A stretch of 64,000 nucleotides of DNA from contig CAMAUZ010000003.1 of the NCBI GenBank assembly GCA_945861535.1, positions 124,001 through 188,000 on the forward strand, in the 5' to 3' direction. The position numbers and the translations under genes are program-made. Positions 20,314 to 29,373 of this stretch are shown piece after piece (positions within the stretch are counted from its first letter, which is position 1; the number at the start of each line of letters is the position of its first letter). The stretch comes from Akkermansia muciniphila. GTDB lineage: Bacteria; Verrucomicrobiota; Verrucomicrobiia; Limisphaerales; BJHT01. The notes beneath the pieces were generated by a model. It saw nothing but the letters and a program-made list of their open reading frames with translations, was not told the DNA's origin and ran no database searches.

Positions 20314-22803
20314 TCAATCCAGATAAAGAAACTCATTCGCCCCGAGCAGCGCGCGACCGAGGCTGGCCCATGCGGCGGCGGGGATTTGCGCGGCGGGCGT
20401 TTTCCGGGCCGTGAGTTTTTCGCTGAACTGCCGCAGATAATCCTTCGCGGCCTGCGTTTCCTCCGGCAGCGACGGACGCGCGTAGGCGGTCACAAACGCG
20501 CGCTCAATGCGGCGGGTCTCGTCGGGTTCCGCCGCCACGAGGCGGGTGGAAAACAGCGCGGCCTGTTCGTGCGCGAACTTGTCATTCATCACGAACAGCG
20601 ATTGCAACGGCGTCGTGCTCGGCTCGCGGACGGCGGTGCTCGAGTTGGGGTCCGCGCCGTCGAACAGCGCCAGGAACGGATGTTTCCGCAGCCGCTGCTG
20701 CATCTGGTACACGGTGCGCAGTTTGTTGTCGTACACCGCGAAAAACTGGTTGTGCTGGGTGAAGCTCCAGGTGTTCACCGCCGGGAATGGATGGGCGCCG
20801 CCCGTGCTCGCATCGAGGTCGCCCGCGACAAACAGCAGCGCGTCGCGAATGGATTCCGCGTCGAGGCGGCGGCGATCCGCGCGCCACCACAGGAGATTGT
20901 GCGGGTCGGCGGCGGTGTTGCGCGCCACCGAACCGGCGGCGGCGACCGCGGCGTCTGCCGCCGGGTCGCCGTCGCCGCTGGCCAGTTGCCAGGTGTGCGA
21001 GAGCAGCAGCAGGCGGTGCATCGCCTTCACTGACCAGCCGCTCTGCACAAAACGCGAGGCCAGGAAATCGAGCAGTTCCGGGTGTGTCGGCCGCGTGCCG
21101 CGCGCGCCGAAATCGTTCGGCGTCGTCACCAGCCCGCGCCCGAAATGATGCTGCCACAGCCGATTGACCATCACGCGCGCCGTGAGCGGATTCGCCGGAT
21201 CGGCGATCCAGCCGGCCAGCTCGAGGCGGCCGCTGGTGGCGCAATTTTTCGGCAGCGCCTGGCCGCCGAGAATCTGTGGAAAGCGGCGTGCGACCTCTTC
21301 GCCCGTCCGCTTCGGATCGCCACGGACATGCAAGTGGGCGTTGGTTGCAGTGCCGTCCACCACGGCGTACGCCTGCTCGAAAACCGGCGTGTCGCCAAGC
21401 TGCTTCAGGCGCGCCTTGGCTTCGGTGATGGCTTTGGTGGCCTTGTCAACGCGCCCTTTTTTCTCCGGCCCCGCCGGCTCCTTGTCGATCGCCGCCTTGT
21501 CCTGTTCGAGCTTCTTGATTTCCGCCTCGACCACGGCGGCTTTTTCCTTCTGCGCTTTTTGCAGCGTCTCGAGTTCCGCCTTGGTGATGAGCGGCACGAG
21601 GTCCTTCGGCCGGTTCATGCCCTCGCTGCCGGGATGCGGATAGCGGCTGCTGTCGAAGATGCCGTAGAGCGCGTAGTAATCCTGCGTCGGGATCGGATCG
21701 AACTTGTGGTCGTGACAGCGCGCGCAGTTGAGCGACAGGCCGAGAAACGTACGGCCCAGATTGTCGATGCTGTCCTCGATGGTCAGATGCCGCTCGCCGC
21801 CGCCACCGCCAAAATGCCGCGAGGTCGCAAGATAACCCGTGGCAATGGTGCGCTCGAGTTTCTCGGTCTCGGACTTCGCCGGCAGCAAATCGCCCGCGAT
21901 CTGTTCGCGGATGAACTGGTCGTAGGGCACGTCGCGATTGAACGCCTGCAACACGTAGTTCCGGTATTTGTACGCCTGCGGCACGGGATAATCCGAGGCG
22001 TTCCCGCAGGTGTCCGCATACCGCACGAGATCGAGCCAGTGCCGGCCCCAGCGCTCGCCATACGCGGACGACGAGAGCAACCGATCCACGACGCGCGCGA
22101 ACGCTTCCGACGAACGATCCGCCACAAACGCCGCGACCGCTTCCGGCGTGGGCGGCAGCCCGGTGAGATCAAACGTCACCCGCCGCAGCAACGCGCGTCG
22201 TCCCGCATCCGGCCCCGGCACCACGCCCGCCTGCTCCATCCGCGCGAGCGTGAAAAAATCCACGTCGTTGCGCGGCCACGCATGATCTTTCACCGACGGC
22301 GGTGCAACAGCCTTGACCGGCTGGAAGGCCCAATGTTTGCGGCCTTCCGCGAGGCTCACGCCGTACGCCGGTTTCACCGCTGCGCCGCCCGCCGCGACCG
22401 CCGGAGCCGCGTTCGTGCGCGGGTCGGGCGCGCCGAGTTTCACCCACTCGATGAGGTCGTTGATCTGCGCCTGCGCGAGCCGTTTCTCCGGCGGCATTTT
22501 GAAATCCTTGTCCCAATGCCGGATGCCCTTGATGAGCAGGCTGTCCTCGGGTTTGCCCACGACCAGCGCCGGTCCCGAATCGCCGCCTTTGGCCCAGCCG
22601 TCGCCCGTGTCGAGGCGCAGGCCGCCCTTGAGTTTCTTGGCGCCCGTGCTGTGGCATTCGTAGCAATGCTCGGCCAGCAGCGGCCGGATGCGGCTCTCGA
22701 AAAACGCCATGCCATCCGGGGCCGCCGCCACGGCCGCGGACATCGGAACCAGCCAACCGACCACCAACGCGCGCCGGAGCCACTGTGCAATTTGGAATTT
22801 CAC
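20314..22803 (-). CDS. PSCyt1-DUF1549-DUF1553 domain protein (cytochrome c-like, exported)
   Basis: A large exported protein of the Planctomycetes/Verrucomicrobia-specific class, 829 residues from a GTG at 22803 (the frame runs upstream to 22890). A hydrophobic signal RRALVVGWLVPMSAAVAAA is followed by a PSCyt1 haem-binding motif CYECH, then DUF1549 (with RRVTFDLTGLPPTPE and the CARCHDHKFDPI motif, a second CxxCH), a charged coiled-coil insert (about residues 440-500), and C-terminal DUF1553 (ANPLTARVMVNRLWQHHFG, RRLDAESIRDALL). Such proteins are usually beside a DUF1501 gene; here none is adjacent, the nearest being 10 kb away. Function is unknown. Confidence 0.9.
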   Translation of the reverse strand: MKFQIAQWLRRALVVGWLVPMSAAVAAAPDGMAFFESRIRPLLAEHCYECHSTGAKKLKGGLRLDTGDGWAKGGDSGPALVVGKPEDSLLIKGIRHWDKDFKMPPEKRLAQAQINDLIEWVKLGAPDPRTNAAPAVAAGGAAVKPAYGVSLAEGRKHWAFQPVKAVAPPSVKDHAWPRNDVDFFTLARMEQAGVVPGPDAGRRALLRRVTFDLTGLPPTPEAVAAFVADRSSEAFARVVDRLLSSSAYGERWGRHWLDLVRYADTCGNASDYPVPQAYKYRNYVLQAFNRDVPYDQFIREQIAGDLLPAKSETEKLERTIATGYLATSRHFGGGGGERHLTIEDSIDNLGRTFLGLSLNCARCHDHKFDPIPTQDYYALYGIFDSSRYPHPGSEGMNRPKDLVPLITKAELETLQKAQKEKAAVVEAEIKKLEQDKAAIDKEPAGPEKKGRVDKATKAITEAKARLKQLGDTPVFEQAYAVVDGTATNAHLHVRGDPKRTGEEVARRFPQILGGQALPKNCATSGRLELAGWIADPANPLTARVMVNRLWQHHFGRGLVTTPNDFGARGTRPTHPELLDFLASRFVQSGWSVKAMHRLLLLSHTWQLASGDGDPAADAAVAAAGSVARNTAADPHNLLWWRADRRRLDAESIRDALLFVAGDLDASTGGAHPFPAVNTWSFTQHNQFFAVYDNKLRTVYQMQQRLRKHPFLALFDGADPNSSTAVREPSTTPLQSLFVMNDKFAHEQAALFSTRLVAAEPDETRRIERAFVTAYARPSLPEETQAAKDYLRQFSEKLTARKTPAAQIPAAAWASLGRALLGANEFLYLD

Positions 22804-22906
22804 GGCGCTTCCGACGCGCGCCTGGCGGGGCGTAGTCAGAAGAAGGACCGCGGGTGACGGCGTGACGGCGCGGCGCGCGCCGCGGGTCACCGGCCGCAGG
22901 CGAAAC

Positions 22907-23398
22907 TCAGGTTTTCGTTTCCGCCGCTTTCACCCCTTTCTTGAACGTAGAATAGACGAAAACGGGGATGGAGAGCGCGCCGAGATGGGTGTGGATGAGC
23001 GGGCGGACATCTTCCCACTGGAGGTGGCCGATGCCGGTGGCCAGGCGGGGCAGAGCGACGCTGGTGAGGTGTTCGGTCTCGATGAGCTTGTGCAGTTCGC
23101 GGAGGCAGTGGTTCACATTGCCGAGGCTGGCGTGGCCCGGGTGGGAATGCTCGCTGGCCGCGGGTTCCTGGGTGAAGAGGTTGATGATCCGCCGGCCGCC
23201 GACACCAGTCCACACCCACAAGGTTCCGGGCTTGGGGTGGGTGGTGTGGGAGAAGTGGCGGAAATCTTTGTACATCGCGGGCCAGTCTTGCCGCAGGCTC
23301 AAGGCCAGGCCGGAGTCGAAGTGGTCGTTGGGTGCGACGCCATGAGCGATCGCTTGGGCTTCAGAGAGGAGGAGGTCACCGGTAAGTTCGTATATCAC
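22907..23398 (-). CDS. Macro domain protein (ADP-ribose binding/hydrolase type)
   Basis: A 164-residue single macro domain. Proposed start is the GTG at 23398 (VIYELTGDLLLSEAQAIAHG), where homologous proteins normally begin; an ATG at 23461 in frame is possible. Landmarks: NDHFDSGLALSLRQDWP near residue 25, the glycine-rich GVGGRRIINLFTQ and ALPRLATGIGHLQW, which forms the phosphate loop. The subfamily removes ADP-ribose or Appr-1''-p; which substrate applies is not decided by the sequence. No ADP-ribosyltransferase toxin is seen nearby. It is transcribed away from the YlbF-like gene at 23676. Confidence 0.85.
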   Translation of the reverse strand: MIYELTGDLLLSEAQAIAHGVAPNDHFDSGLALSLRQDWPAMYKDFRHFSHTTHPKPGTLWVWTGVGGRRIINLFTQEPAASEHSHPGHASLGNVNHCLRELHKLIETEHLTSVALPRLATGIGHLQWEDVRPLIHTHLGALSIPVFVYSTFKKGVKAAETKT

Positions 23399-23675
23399 GG
23401 GGCAAAACCTGCCGGTTGATGACACCGGTCGCTCAACTTTTTTTGGCGGGAGTGCGTCCAAAATTGTGGTGCGTGCATGGCGTGCGAAAACCGAAACCGG
23501 GCGGCGGAAGCCGCGTTACCATCCGGTCACGGCAGTTGGTCTGGGTGGATGGCCCGGCGGCTAACCATGCGGTGCCCGCCGCAATGCTTGCGCGAAGCCC
23601 GCCCGGTGCTACCGTCTGCCAGCGTCGAAACCTAAACTGTCGGATAAAACATTCCGCAATAACCACCGAACTAAA

Positions 23676-24080
23676 ATGAACGTCCTCGCCGAACCCGTTG
23701 GTGTGATCCAGAAAACTCAGGACCTCTGCCAGAGCCTCCTCGAGCTGCCCAATTTCAACGAACTCCGCACCAAGGTGGATGCCTTCATGGCCGATGAAAT
23801 GGCCAAGTACAGCTACCAGATGCTCACCGAACGCAGCCAGATGTTGCAGGAAAAGCAGTCCGCCGGCGCGCCGATCACCGACGAGGAAATCGCGCAATAC
23901 GAAGCGCTGCGCGACACCTTCATGAAGAACACGGTGGCGACCTCGTTCATCGAGGCGCAGAAGGAAATCCAAGCGCTGCAAGAGACGGTGAACCAGTATT
24001 TTTCCAAAACCTTCGAGATCGGCCGCGTGCCGCAGGCCGCGGACTTTGAGAGCTGCGGCTCCGGCTGCGGCTGCCACTAA
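23676..24080 (+). CDS. YlbF/YmcA family protein with Cys-rich C-terminus
   Basis: A 134-residue, all-helical cytosolic protein of the YlbF/YmcA (DUF964) family, which in Bacillus forms a complex with YaaT that influences RNase Y and carries Fe-S clusters. Helical segments include FNELRTKVDAFMADE and the coiled-coil-like EAQKEIQALQETVNQYFSK. The last ten residues are SCGSGCGCH, a small cysteine/histidine cluster that could bind metal; this is inference. It stands alone and is followed by a strong terminator. No yaaT-like gene is in the window. Confidence 0.8.
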   Translation: MNVLAEPVGVIQKTQDLCQSLLELPNFNELRTKVDAFMADEMAKYSYQMLTERSQMLQEKQSAGAPITDEEIAQYEALRDTFMKNTVATSFIEAQKEIQALQETVNQYFSKTFEIGRVPQAADFESCGSGCGCH

Positions 24081-24138
24081 CCGGCGGCTCCGCGCCGGCC
24101 GGGCAACTGGCGGCGACCAAACATTTCCAACCTCAGCG

Positions 24139-24169
24139 GCGGCGCAGTCTATGCGCCGCTGCTTTTTTT
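24139..24169 (+). terminator. Rho-independent terminator of the YlbF-like gene
   Basis: Stem GCGGCGCA/TGCGCCGC with a 5-base loop, then TGC and seven T residues. It begins 58 bases past the stop at 24080. Confidence 0.85.
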
Positions 24170-24185
24170 GTAGCCGCAGACCTGT

Positions 24186-24412
24186 GTAGCCGCCGACGTG
24201 AGGAGGCGGAAGCCCGGGTCGCGCTCCCGCCGTTGTAGGAGTCGAGGTAACGCGACTCTAACCTGCTTCACCAAACGGCCAGCCCAACCGCCGCACGACG
24301 CGTCGCGAAACCACGTTTCGCTTCCCTGCGCCGTGAGCCAGTCAACGCCGCGAGACCCCGGCCGCGTTTCGCGTGGAAAAAGTTAGAGTCTCGTTACCTC
24401 GGCTCCTACAAC
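24186..24412. repeat. Family D arm and palindromic repeat, family P
   Basis: A single family D arm (24186-24210) precedes a palindrome at 24232-24412 with arms GTTGTAGGAGTCGAGGTAAC and GTTACCTCGGCTCCTACAAC; inner parts GCGACTCTAAC and GTTAGAGTCTCG also pair. Text like this arm recurs near 35688. No gene is seen between 24081 and 24470. Confidence 0.7.
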
Positions 24413-24470
24413 GACGGAGCCGCTCGTCTGCCAACAAATCCCCCTCCGTTTCTCGGGCACCCGCCATTTT

Positions 24471-25883
24471 TTACCGCCGGAAAATCTCCTCCAGCACCCG
24501 CCCTTCCACGCCGGGCATCGTGACGCCGAGGGCGCGGGCGACGGTCGGAGCGACATCCAAGTTGGCGATGCGCGCGAGTTTCGTGCCGGGCTGGATGCCG
24601 TGGCCCCAGGCGAAGAAGACGCCGTCCATTTCGGGGTCGCTGTTCGGATAGCCGTGATGGCCGGCGTAGGTGTCGGCGGTGACGTCGGTCACGGGTTCGC
24701 TGTCCTGCGGCGCGGCGTGGAAGGCGTAGCCGGGCTTGGACAGCAGGATGAAGTCGGGCATCTGCGAATTCTCCTTCACCGACGGCAGCTTAAATTCCGC
24801 GAACTGCTCCGGGTCCACGCGGCGCGCGATGCCTTCGACGCCGTCGAAGGCGGCTTTTGCCTTCGCGAGCCATTCATCGCGCCGCTCGGGGTTCGTCACG
24901 TAAATGCTGGCCGAGCCGCCAATGGTCATCGCGTGCGCATCACAGACAATCTTCACCGGACCGGCGGTGTTCAGCAGTCCGGCGCGGCGCAGGATGGCGT
25001 TGGGACGAATCAAGCGGCGCGCGGTCTTGAAGCCGTGATCGGTGGTGACGAAGAAGGTCCCGCGCTCGCGGAACCCGGCGGCGACGACGGACTCCACAAG
25101 ATCGCGCACGCACGTGTCCGCATAGGCGAACGCCGCGTGGCTGGCCCACGAGCCGGGGCCGAACTTGTGGTTCAGCGCGTCGGTGTTCAGCAGGTGGACG
25201 AGCAGCAGATTCGGCCGGTGCTGCGCGATGATGTGCATCGCGGCGCGGTTCCAATACACGTCGCGCCACGCCGGATTGCGTTTGTTGAACTCGGCGAGTT
25301 CGGTGGCGGTGATCGAACCGGCGGCCAGCATTTCCCGCTCGATCTTGCCGTGCGGGCCGGGGCGCTCGGGGAATTCCCAGTGAAAGGTTCCGGCGTTGGT
25401 GGTGGGAATCCAATCGACGTGCGCGGTGGTGAGGCCGGCCTTGAAGACCGCGTCGTAAAGCGTCGGGACGCGCACGAGCACGGCTTTGTCCGCCCACGGC
25501 TCCAGCCGCCACGGCTCGCGCGGTCCCTGCGGCAGGACCAGTCCGTTGTAGAGCACGCCGTGGCGCGCAGGCGAAACGCCGGTGACCAGCGTCGTGTGGT
25601 TCGGCCAGGTGAGCGTGGGATTCGAGACGGTCATGCGTGCGGCGGTCGCGCCGGCGGCGGCGAGTTTGCGCAACGTGGGCATCGGCAGCGACGGGTCTTC
25701 CCAGAGCCACGCGGGAAAGCCGTCGATGCTGATCACCACGACCATGCGGTCCTTGGTGGGGATGGGGGCGGCGGACGGCGCGAGGGATTGGGCGCGAGCG
25801 AGAAGCGGGAAAAGTAAAAGGACCGTGGCAAGGAGTGGAGCGCAGTGGCGTAGAGCTGTGCGAGAGAGACCGGAAAAATTCAT
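24471..25883 (-). CDS. Exported ectonucleotide pyrophosphatase/phosphodiesterase family protein
   Basis: A 470-residue protein of the alkaline phosphatase superfamily, NPP type, cleaving phosphodiester or pyrophosphate bonds outside the cytoplasm. The N-terminus is a signal peptide (hydrophobic TVLLLFPLLARAQS). The first metal-binding Asp is in VVISIDGF near residue 54, the nucleophile Thr is in NPTLTWPNHTTLVTG near residue 92, and the following Asn is in LYNGL near residue 113. Later metal ligands are in LLNTDALNHKFG and TTDHGFK, and GHHGYP near residue 410. All expected catalytic residues seem present. The natural substrate is not clear. It stands alone. Confidence 0.9.
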   Translation of the reverse strand: MNFSGLSRTALRHCAPLLATVLLLFPLLARAQSLAPSAAPIPTKDRMVVVISIDGFPAWLWEDPSLPMPTLRKLAAAGATAARMTVSNPTLTWPNHTTLVTGVSPARHGVLYNGLVLPQGPREPWRLEPWADKAVLVRVPTLYDAVFKAGLTTAHVDWIPTTNAGTFHWEFPERPGPHGKIEREMLAAGSITATELAEFNKRNPAWRDVYWNRAAMHIIAQHRPNLLLVHLLNTDALNHKFGPGSWASHAAFAYADTCVRDLVESVVAAGFRERGTFFVTTDHGFKTARRLIRPNAILRRAGLLNTAGPVKIVCDAHAMTIGGSASIYVTNPERRDEWLAKAKAAFDGVEGIARRVDPEQFAEFKLPSVKENSQMPDFILLSKPGYAFHAAPQDSEPVTDVTADTYAGHHGYPNSDPEMDGVFFAWGHGIQPGTKLARIANLDVAPTVARALGVTMPGVEGRVLEEIFRR

Positions 25884-25922
25884 CGGCGCATTGCGCCTGA
25901 ATTGCGGCGGTGGTGCAACTGC

Positions 25923-25990
25923 GTAGCCGCCGACGTGCGAAGGCGGCTCGGGCGCGGGGCGGGCCTCCGCCTCCTCACGTCGGCGGCTAC
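25923..25990. repeat. Palindromic repeat, family D
   Basis: Arms GTAGCCGCCGACGTGCGAAG and the complement of GTAGCCGCCGACGTGAGGAG over 68 bp. Immediately after (25994-26030) is half of a family Q unit, GGTACCGCAGACGTCC. It lies between the divergent phosphodiesterase start and the end of the PgsA-like gene. Confidence 0.75.
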
Positions 25991-26090
25991 GGGCGCTGGT
26001 ACCGCAGACGTCCGCGCCGGCGAGTTCGCGGTTTTCGGTTCACCGAATTCCCCGCCCCATTTTTCCGCCGGCCACCGGCTGTTACTGCGA

Positions 26091-26660
26091 TCACCGCGGC
26101 CGCCCCGCCCAGTGTTTCATCCCGTACCGCAAATACTGCGCCGTCGCCACCGCCGTGAACACCGCGGTCCCCGCCACCCACCACGGCACCGCCGCCGCCG
26201 GCCAGCGCAGGAGCACCCACGACACCAGCCCCATCTGCAACACCGTCGCCACTTTGCCCGACCACTCCGGCTTCACCGGCGGGCGATTTTTCACCGCGTG
26301 CAAGATCCCATAGCCCGTCAGCACCAGCACATCGCCCAACAAAATCAGCCCCGTCAGCCACCCCGCAATCGGCGCAAACTGCGGCGCGCCCCAGAACGTC
26401 AGCACCACCAGCGCCGAGCGCATCAGCAACTTGTCCGCCAACGGATCCAGCATCGCGCCCAGCTCCGACCGCTGATTGAACCGCCGTGCCACATACCCAT
26501 CGATCCCGTCACTCACCACCGCCACCGCATACGCCCCGAGCGCGATCCAATAATGCGCCGCCACACCGGTCTTCAGATAGGCGAGCAATTCGCCCAGAAA
26601 AACCGGCACCAGAAACAACCGGACCAACGTGATTTTTGTGGCTGTGGTAATCAATCCCAC
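26091..26660 (-). CDS. pgsA: CDP-diacylglycerol-glycerol-3-phosphate 3-phosphatidyltransferase (PgsA-like)
   Basis: Integral membrane CDP-alcohol phosphatidyltransferase; PgsA makes phosphatidylglycerol phosphate. The full motif D-G-x2-A-R-x8-G-x3-D-x3-D is present as DGIDGYVARR followed by GAMLDPLADK. The N-terminus TKITLVRLFLVPVFL matches PgsA, and six membrane segments are evident. The start is set at the GTG at 26660 (189 residues, usual length) because sequence further upstream to 26774 is unlike the family. Another alcohol acceptor (for example serine or inositol) cannot be fully excluded, but the N-terminal match favours PgsA. Confidence 0.85.
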   Translation of the reverse strand: MGLITTATKITLVRLFLVPVFLGELLAYLKTGVAAHYWIALGAYAVAVVSDGIDGYVARRFNQRSELGAMLDPLADKLLMRSALVVLTFWGAPQFAPIAGWLTGLILLGDVLVLTGYGILHAVKNRPPVKPEWSGKVATVLQMGLVSWVLLRWPAAAVPWWVAGTAVFTAVATAQYLRYGMKHWAGRPR

Positions 26661-26868
26661 GGCGACTCTGAAGCCCCCACCTCCCACCGTCAACTCACCC
26701 CCCGCCCGGAGCGCCCCACGCGGAAGCGGCAAAATGCCGCGCCCCTCGCGCCGACGCACGCGCCCGTTAATCAAACCCCATGCCCGCCTTGGCTCCTCCT
26801 ACGCTCCGGGCGACCGGGCTTCGGCAGCGGTGGACGACGCTGAACCAGTCCCTCCTCGCATATAGATT

Positions 26869-27243
26869 TTAGGGCTATCCCTGAACTCAACCGCCAGCTA
26901 CGCATCGCCGTTTTGACAGCCAATCATGCTATCTGTGGTGGCAAGTCCACCGTGAGTTGAGTCAGGCGGATGGCCCTCATTTCCTTATCTTTTACCCCCC
27001 CATCTTTTACCAAAAACTTCCCCGGCGGCGCCGGCACAAAAGCCGATCCAGCGCACGACGCTGAGGAGATGGTAAAAGATGCGGGGTAAAAGATTGGGAA
27101 AATTCCGATTTTTTCCAGAGCTATGCCCGGCCCTAAACGACCGCGACACATCGCCATTTTTACAGCGATTGGTGTTATTTGTGGTGGCCAGTTCAACGTG
27201 AGTTGCGTCAAGGGGATAGCCCTAATCACCAATTACTTGTCCC
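26869..27243. repeat. AT-richer direct repeat region, family N
   Basis: Two imperfect direct copies, 26875-26990 and 27120-27243, share CATCGCCGTTTTGACAGC versus CATCGCCATTTTTACAGC, TATCTGTGGTGGC versus TATTTGTGGTGGC, and CGTGAGTTGAGTCA versus CGTGAGTTGCGTCA. Between them ATCTTTTACC and GGTAAAAGAT form an inverted pair. The base composition is clearly lower in GC than the flanks. A minus-strand open frame covers both copies but only mirrors the repeat; no gene is called in 26661-27321. Confidence 0.65.
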
Positions 27244-27321
27244 CCGCCCGGCCCCGCGCCCGTTTTTGTTTTGCCCTGCCCCGTGCCTTCTGTTTCATTC
27301 GCCCGTAACCGCACGCGCATC

Positions 27322-29373
27322 ATGTACTTCGGCACTGATTACTACCCAGAACACTGGATTTATCCCTACGACGGGTTCGAGGAAGCGCCGGAGGCCCGCT
27401 GGGAGGAGGATGCGCGCCTCATGGCCGCGGCGGGGATGAATGTCGTGCGGATCGGGGAATTTTCCTGGGGCCTGTGCGAATCGGAGGAGGGCAAGTTCGA
27501 TTTCGGCTGGCTGCGGCGGGCGATGGATGTGCTCGGTCGCAACGGGGTCAAGATCGTCCTCGGCACGCCCACGGCCGCGCCGCCCATCTGGCTGGCGCAG
27601 AAACATCCGGACATCCTGCCGCTCGACGAGCACGGGCAGCGGCGGCGCGAGGGGACGCGCCGGGCGTATTGCATGAACAGCAATGTCTATTGGGACTATT
27701 GCCGGAAGATCATCACGGCCATGGCGGATGCGCTGGGCGATCATCCCGACCTCATTGCGTGGCAGATCGACAACGGACTCGGCCGACATCACACCGAGTA
27801 TGCCTTCAACCCCGAGACGCGGCGCGACTGGCACGCATGGCTGGCGGCCAAATACCAGAGCATCGAGCGCTTGAACGAGGCGATGGGCACCGCGTTCTGG
27901 GGGCAAAAGGTGACGGAATGGAACCAGGTGCCGATGCCGATGAGCGCGCCGTCGGTGCATAATCCCGCGCTGCTGCTGGACTGGCGGCGCTTCTCCAGCG
28001 ACACCTGCGTGGCCTTTGCGCGGATGCAGGTGGAACTGCTGCATCAGCTTTGTCCGAAGGCGCCGACCACGACCAACCTGCGCGCGTTTGCCACGCAGCT
28101 TGATTATTTCGACATGGCCGAGGGCCTCGATTTCGTGTCGCTGGACAGCGATGCCACGGCCAAGTCGCGGCCGTCGGAGATTGCCTCAAGCATTGATTTC
28201 ATCCGCTCCCTCAAGAAGCGGGACAGCCGCACGCCCGACGGCGACGAGGGCTTCTGGGTCATCGAGCAGAAGGCGGGCAATGTCAGTTGGAGCGATGTGA
28301 ACGCGCTGGTCCGTCCGGGCGTGGTGCGACTCTTCTCGTATCAACTGATCTCCCGCGGCGCGGGCGGCGTGCTCTATTTCTACTGGCGGCCGCCACGCAT
28401 CGGTCCGGAGAAATTTTACGGCGGCGTCCTGCCCCACAGCGGCAAGGCCAATCACCGGATGTACAAGGAAATCCGCCAGATCGGGAACGAACTGAAGGAA
28501 ATCGGTCCGCTCATCGCCGGCAGCAAGGTCGTGGCCGACGCCTGCATCCTCCACAGCCAGCCCAGCGAATGGGCCACCGACCAGACGCTGCGGCCGAACA
28601 AGCATTACCACCAGCGGGACGTGATGCACTTCTTCCACAACGCGCTGCACGGCCGCAACATCATGGTCGATTTCGCGCGCCCCTCCGACGATCTCTCCGC
28701 CTACAAGCTGGTCATCATTCCCGGCCTCCAGTTGCTCTCGGGCGCGGAGGTCGATGCCCTCAAGCTCTACGTGTACAACGGCGGCACGCTCATCGCCACC
28801 TGCCACACCGGCCTGGTCGATGAACATCACATCGTCCCCAACACCGGCCTGCCCTACGACATGACCGACCTCTTCGGCATGGAGGTCACCGAGTGGGATG
28901 TGCTGCCGCCGTCCGACGACAACAACCTCTCCGTGCGTTCGGTCATTCCCACGACCGCGAGCCATCCGGCGCGCCTCTGGTGCGACCTCATCGACGTGCG
29001 CGAAGCCCAGGTGCTGGCAACCTACGGCCGCGATTTTTACGCGGGCATGCCGGCCGTGACGATGAACGAATTCGGCGCGGGCCGGGCGATCTACGTTGGC
29101 ACCGTCAGCCACCAGTTTTTCTACAACGACCTCATTGCCTGGGCGCGCACGCTCTGCGAGATCGCCCCGTATTTCCGCGTGCCGGACACCATCGAGCTGT
29201 CCATCCGGCAAAAGGACGGCAAGCGGTTCCTCTTCCTGCTCAACCACCAGGCCATGTCCGTGCGGCTCCAGTTCTTCAAGACGGTCCACGACCATCTCAC
29301 GGCCACCGATCTCAACGGCCCCTACGACCTCCCGGCCCACGGCGTTCTGGTGTTGACCGAACAGGATGTCTGA
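27322..29373 (+). CDS. GH42-like beta-galactosidase family protein lacking the acid/base glutamate
   Basis: A 683-residue protein with full glycoside hydrolase family 42 architecture: N-terminal TIM barrel opening MYFGTDYYPEHW, a trimerisation/glutamine-amidotransferase-like middle domain (about residues 395-610) and a small beta domain. The nucleophile motif is intact (Glu315 in FWVIEQKAGNVSW). The acid/base position is not: the family motif W-Q-x-D-N-E is here WQIDNGLGRHH, with Gly152 encoded by GGA at 27775-27777. Loss of that Glu should cripple normal retaining hydrolysis, so this may be an altered enzyme. No signal peptide. The last eight bases overlap the next gene. Confidence 0.85.
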   Translation: MYFGTDYYPEHWIYPYDGFEEAPEARWEEDARLMAAAGMNVVRIGEFSWGLCESEEGKFDFGWLRRAMDVLGRNGVKIVLGTPTAAPPIWLAQKHPDILPLDEHGQRRREGTRRAYCMNSNVYWDYCRKIITAMADALGDHPDLIAWQIDNGLGRHHTEYAFNPETRRDWHAWLAAKYQSIERLNEAMGTAFWGQKVTEWNQVPMPMSAPSVHNPALLLDWRRFSSDTCVAFARMQVELLHQLCPKAPTTTNLRAFATQLDYFDMAEGLDFVSLDSDATAKSRPSEIASSIDFIRSLKKRDSRTPDGDEGFWVIEQKAGNVSWSDVNALVRPGVVRLFSYQLISRGAGGVLYFYWRPPRIGPEKFYGGVLPHSGKANHRMYKEIRQIGNELKEIGPLIAGSKVVADACILHSQPSEWATDQTLRPNKHYHQRDVMHFFHNALHGRNIMVDFARPSDDLSAYKLVIIPGLQLLSGAEVDALKLYVYNGGTLIATCHTGLVDEHHIVPNTGLPYDMTDLFGMEVTEWDVLPPSDDNNLSVRSVIPTTASHPARLWCDLIDVREAQVLATYGRDFYAGMPAVTMNEFGAGRAIYVGTVSHQFFYNDLIAWARTLCEIAPYFRVPDTIELSIRQKDGKRFLFLLNHQAMSVRLQFFKTVHDHLTATDLNGPYDLPAHGVLVLTEQDV

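Noticed and set aside
26924-27232. Minus-strand open frame with an internally repeated protein
   Set aside because: The internal protein repeat is the direct consequence of the two family N DNA copies.
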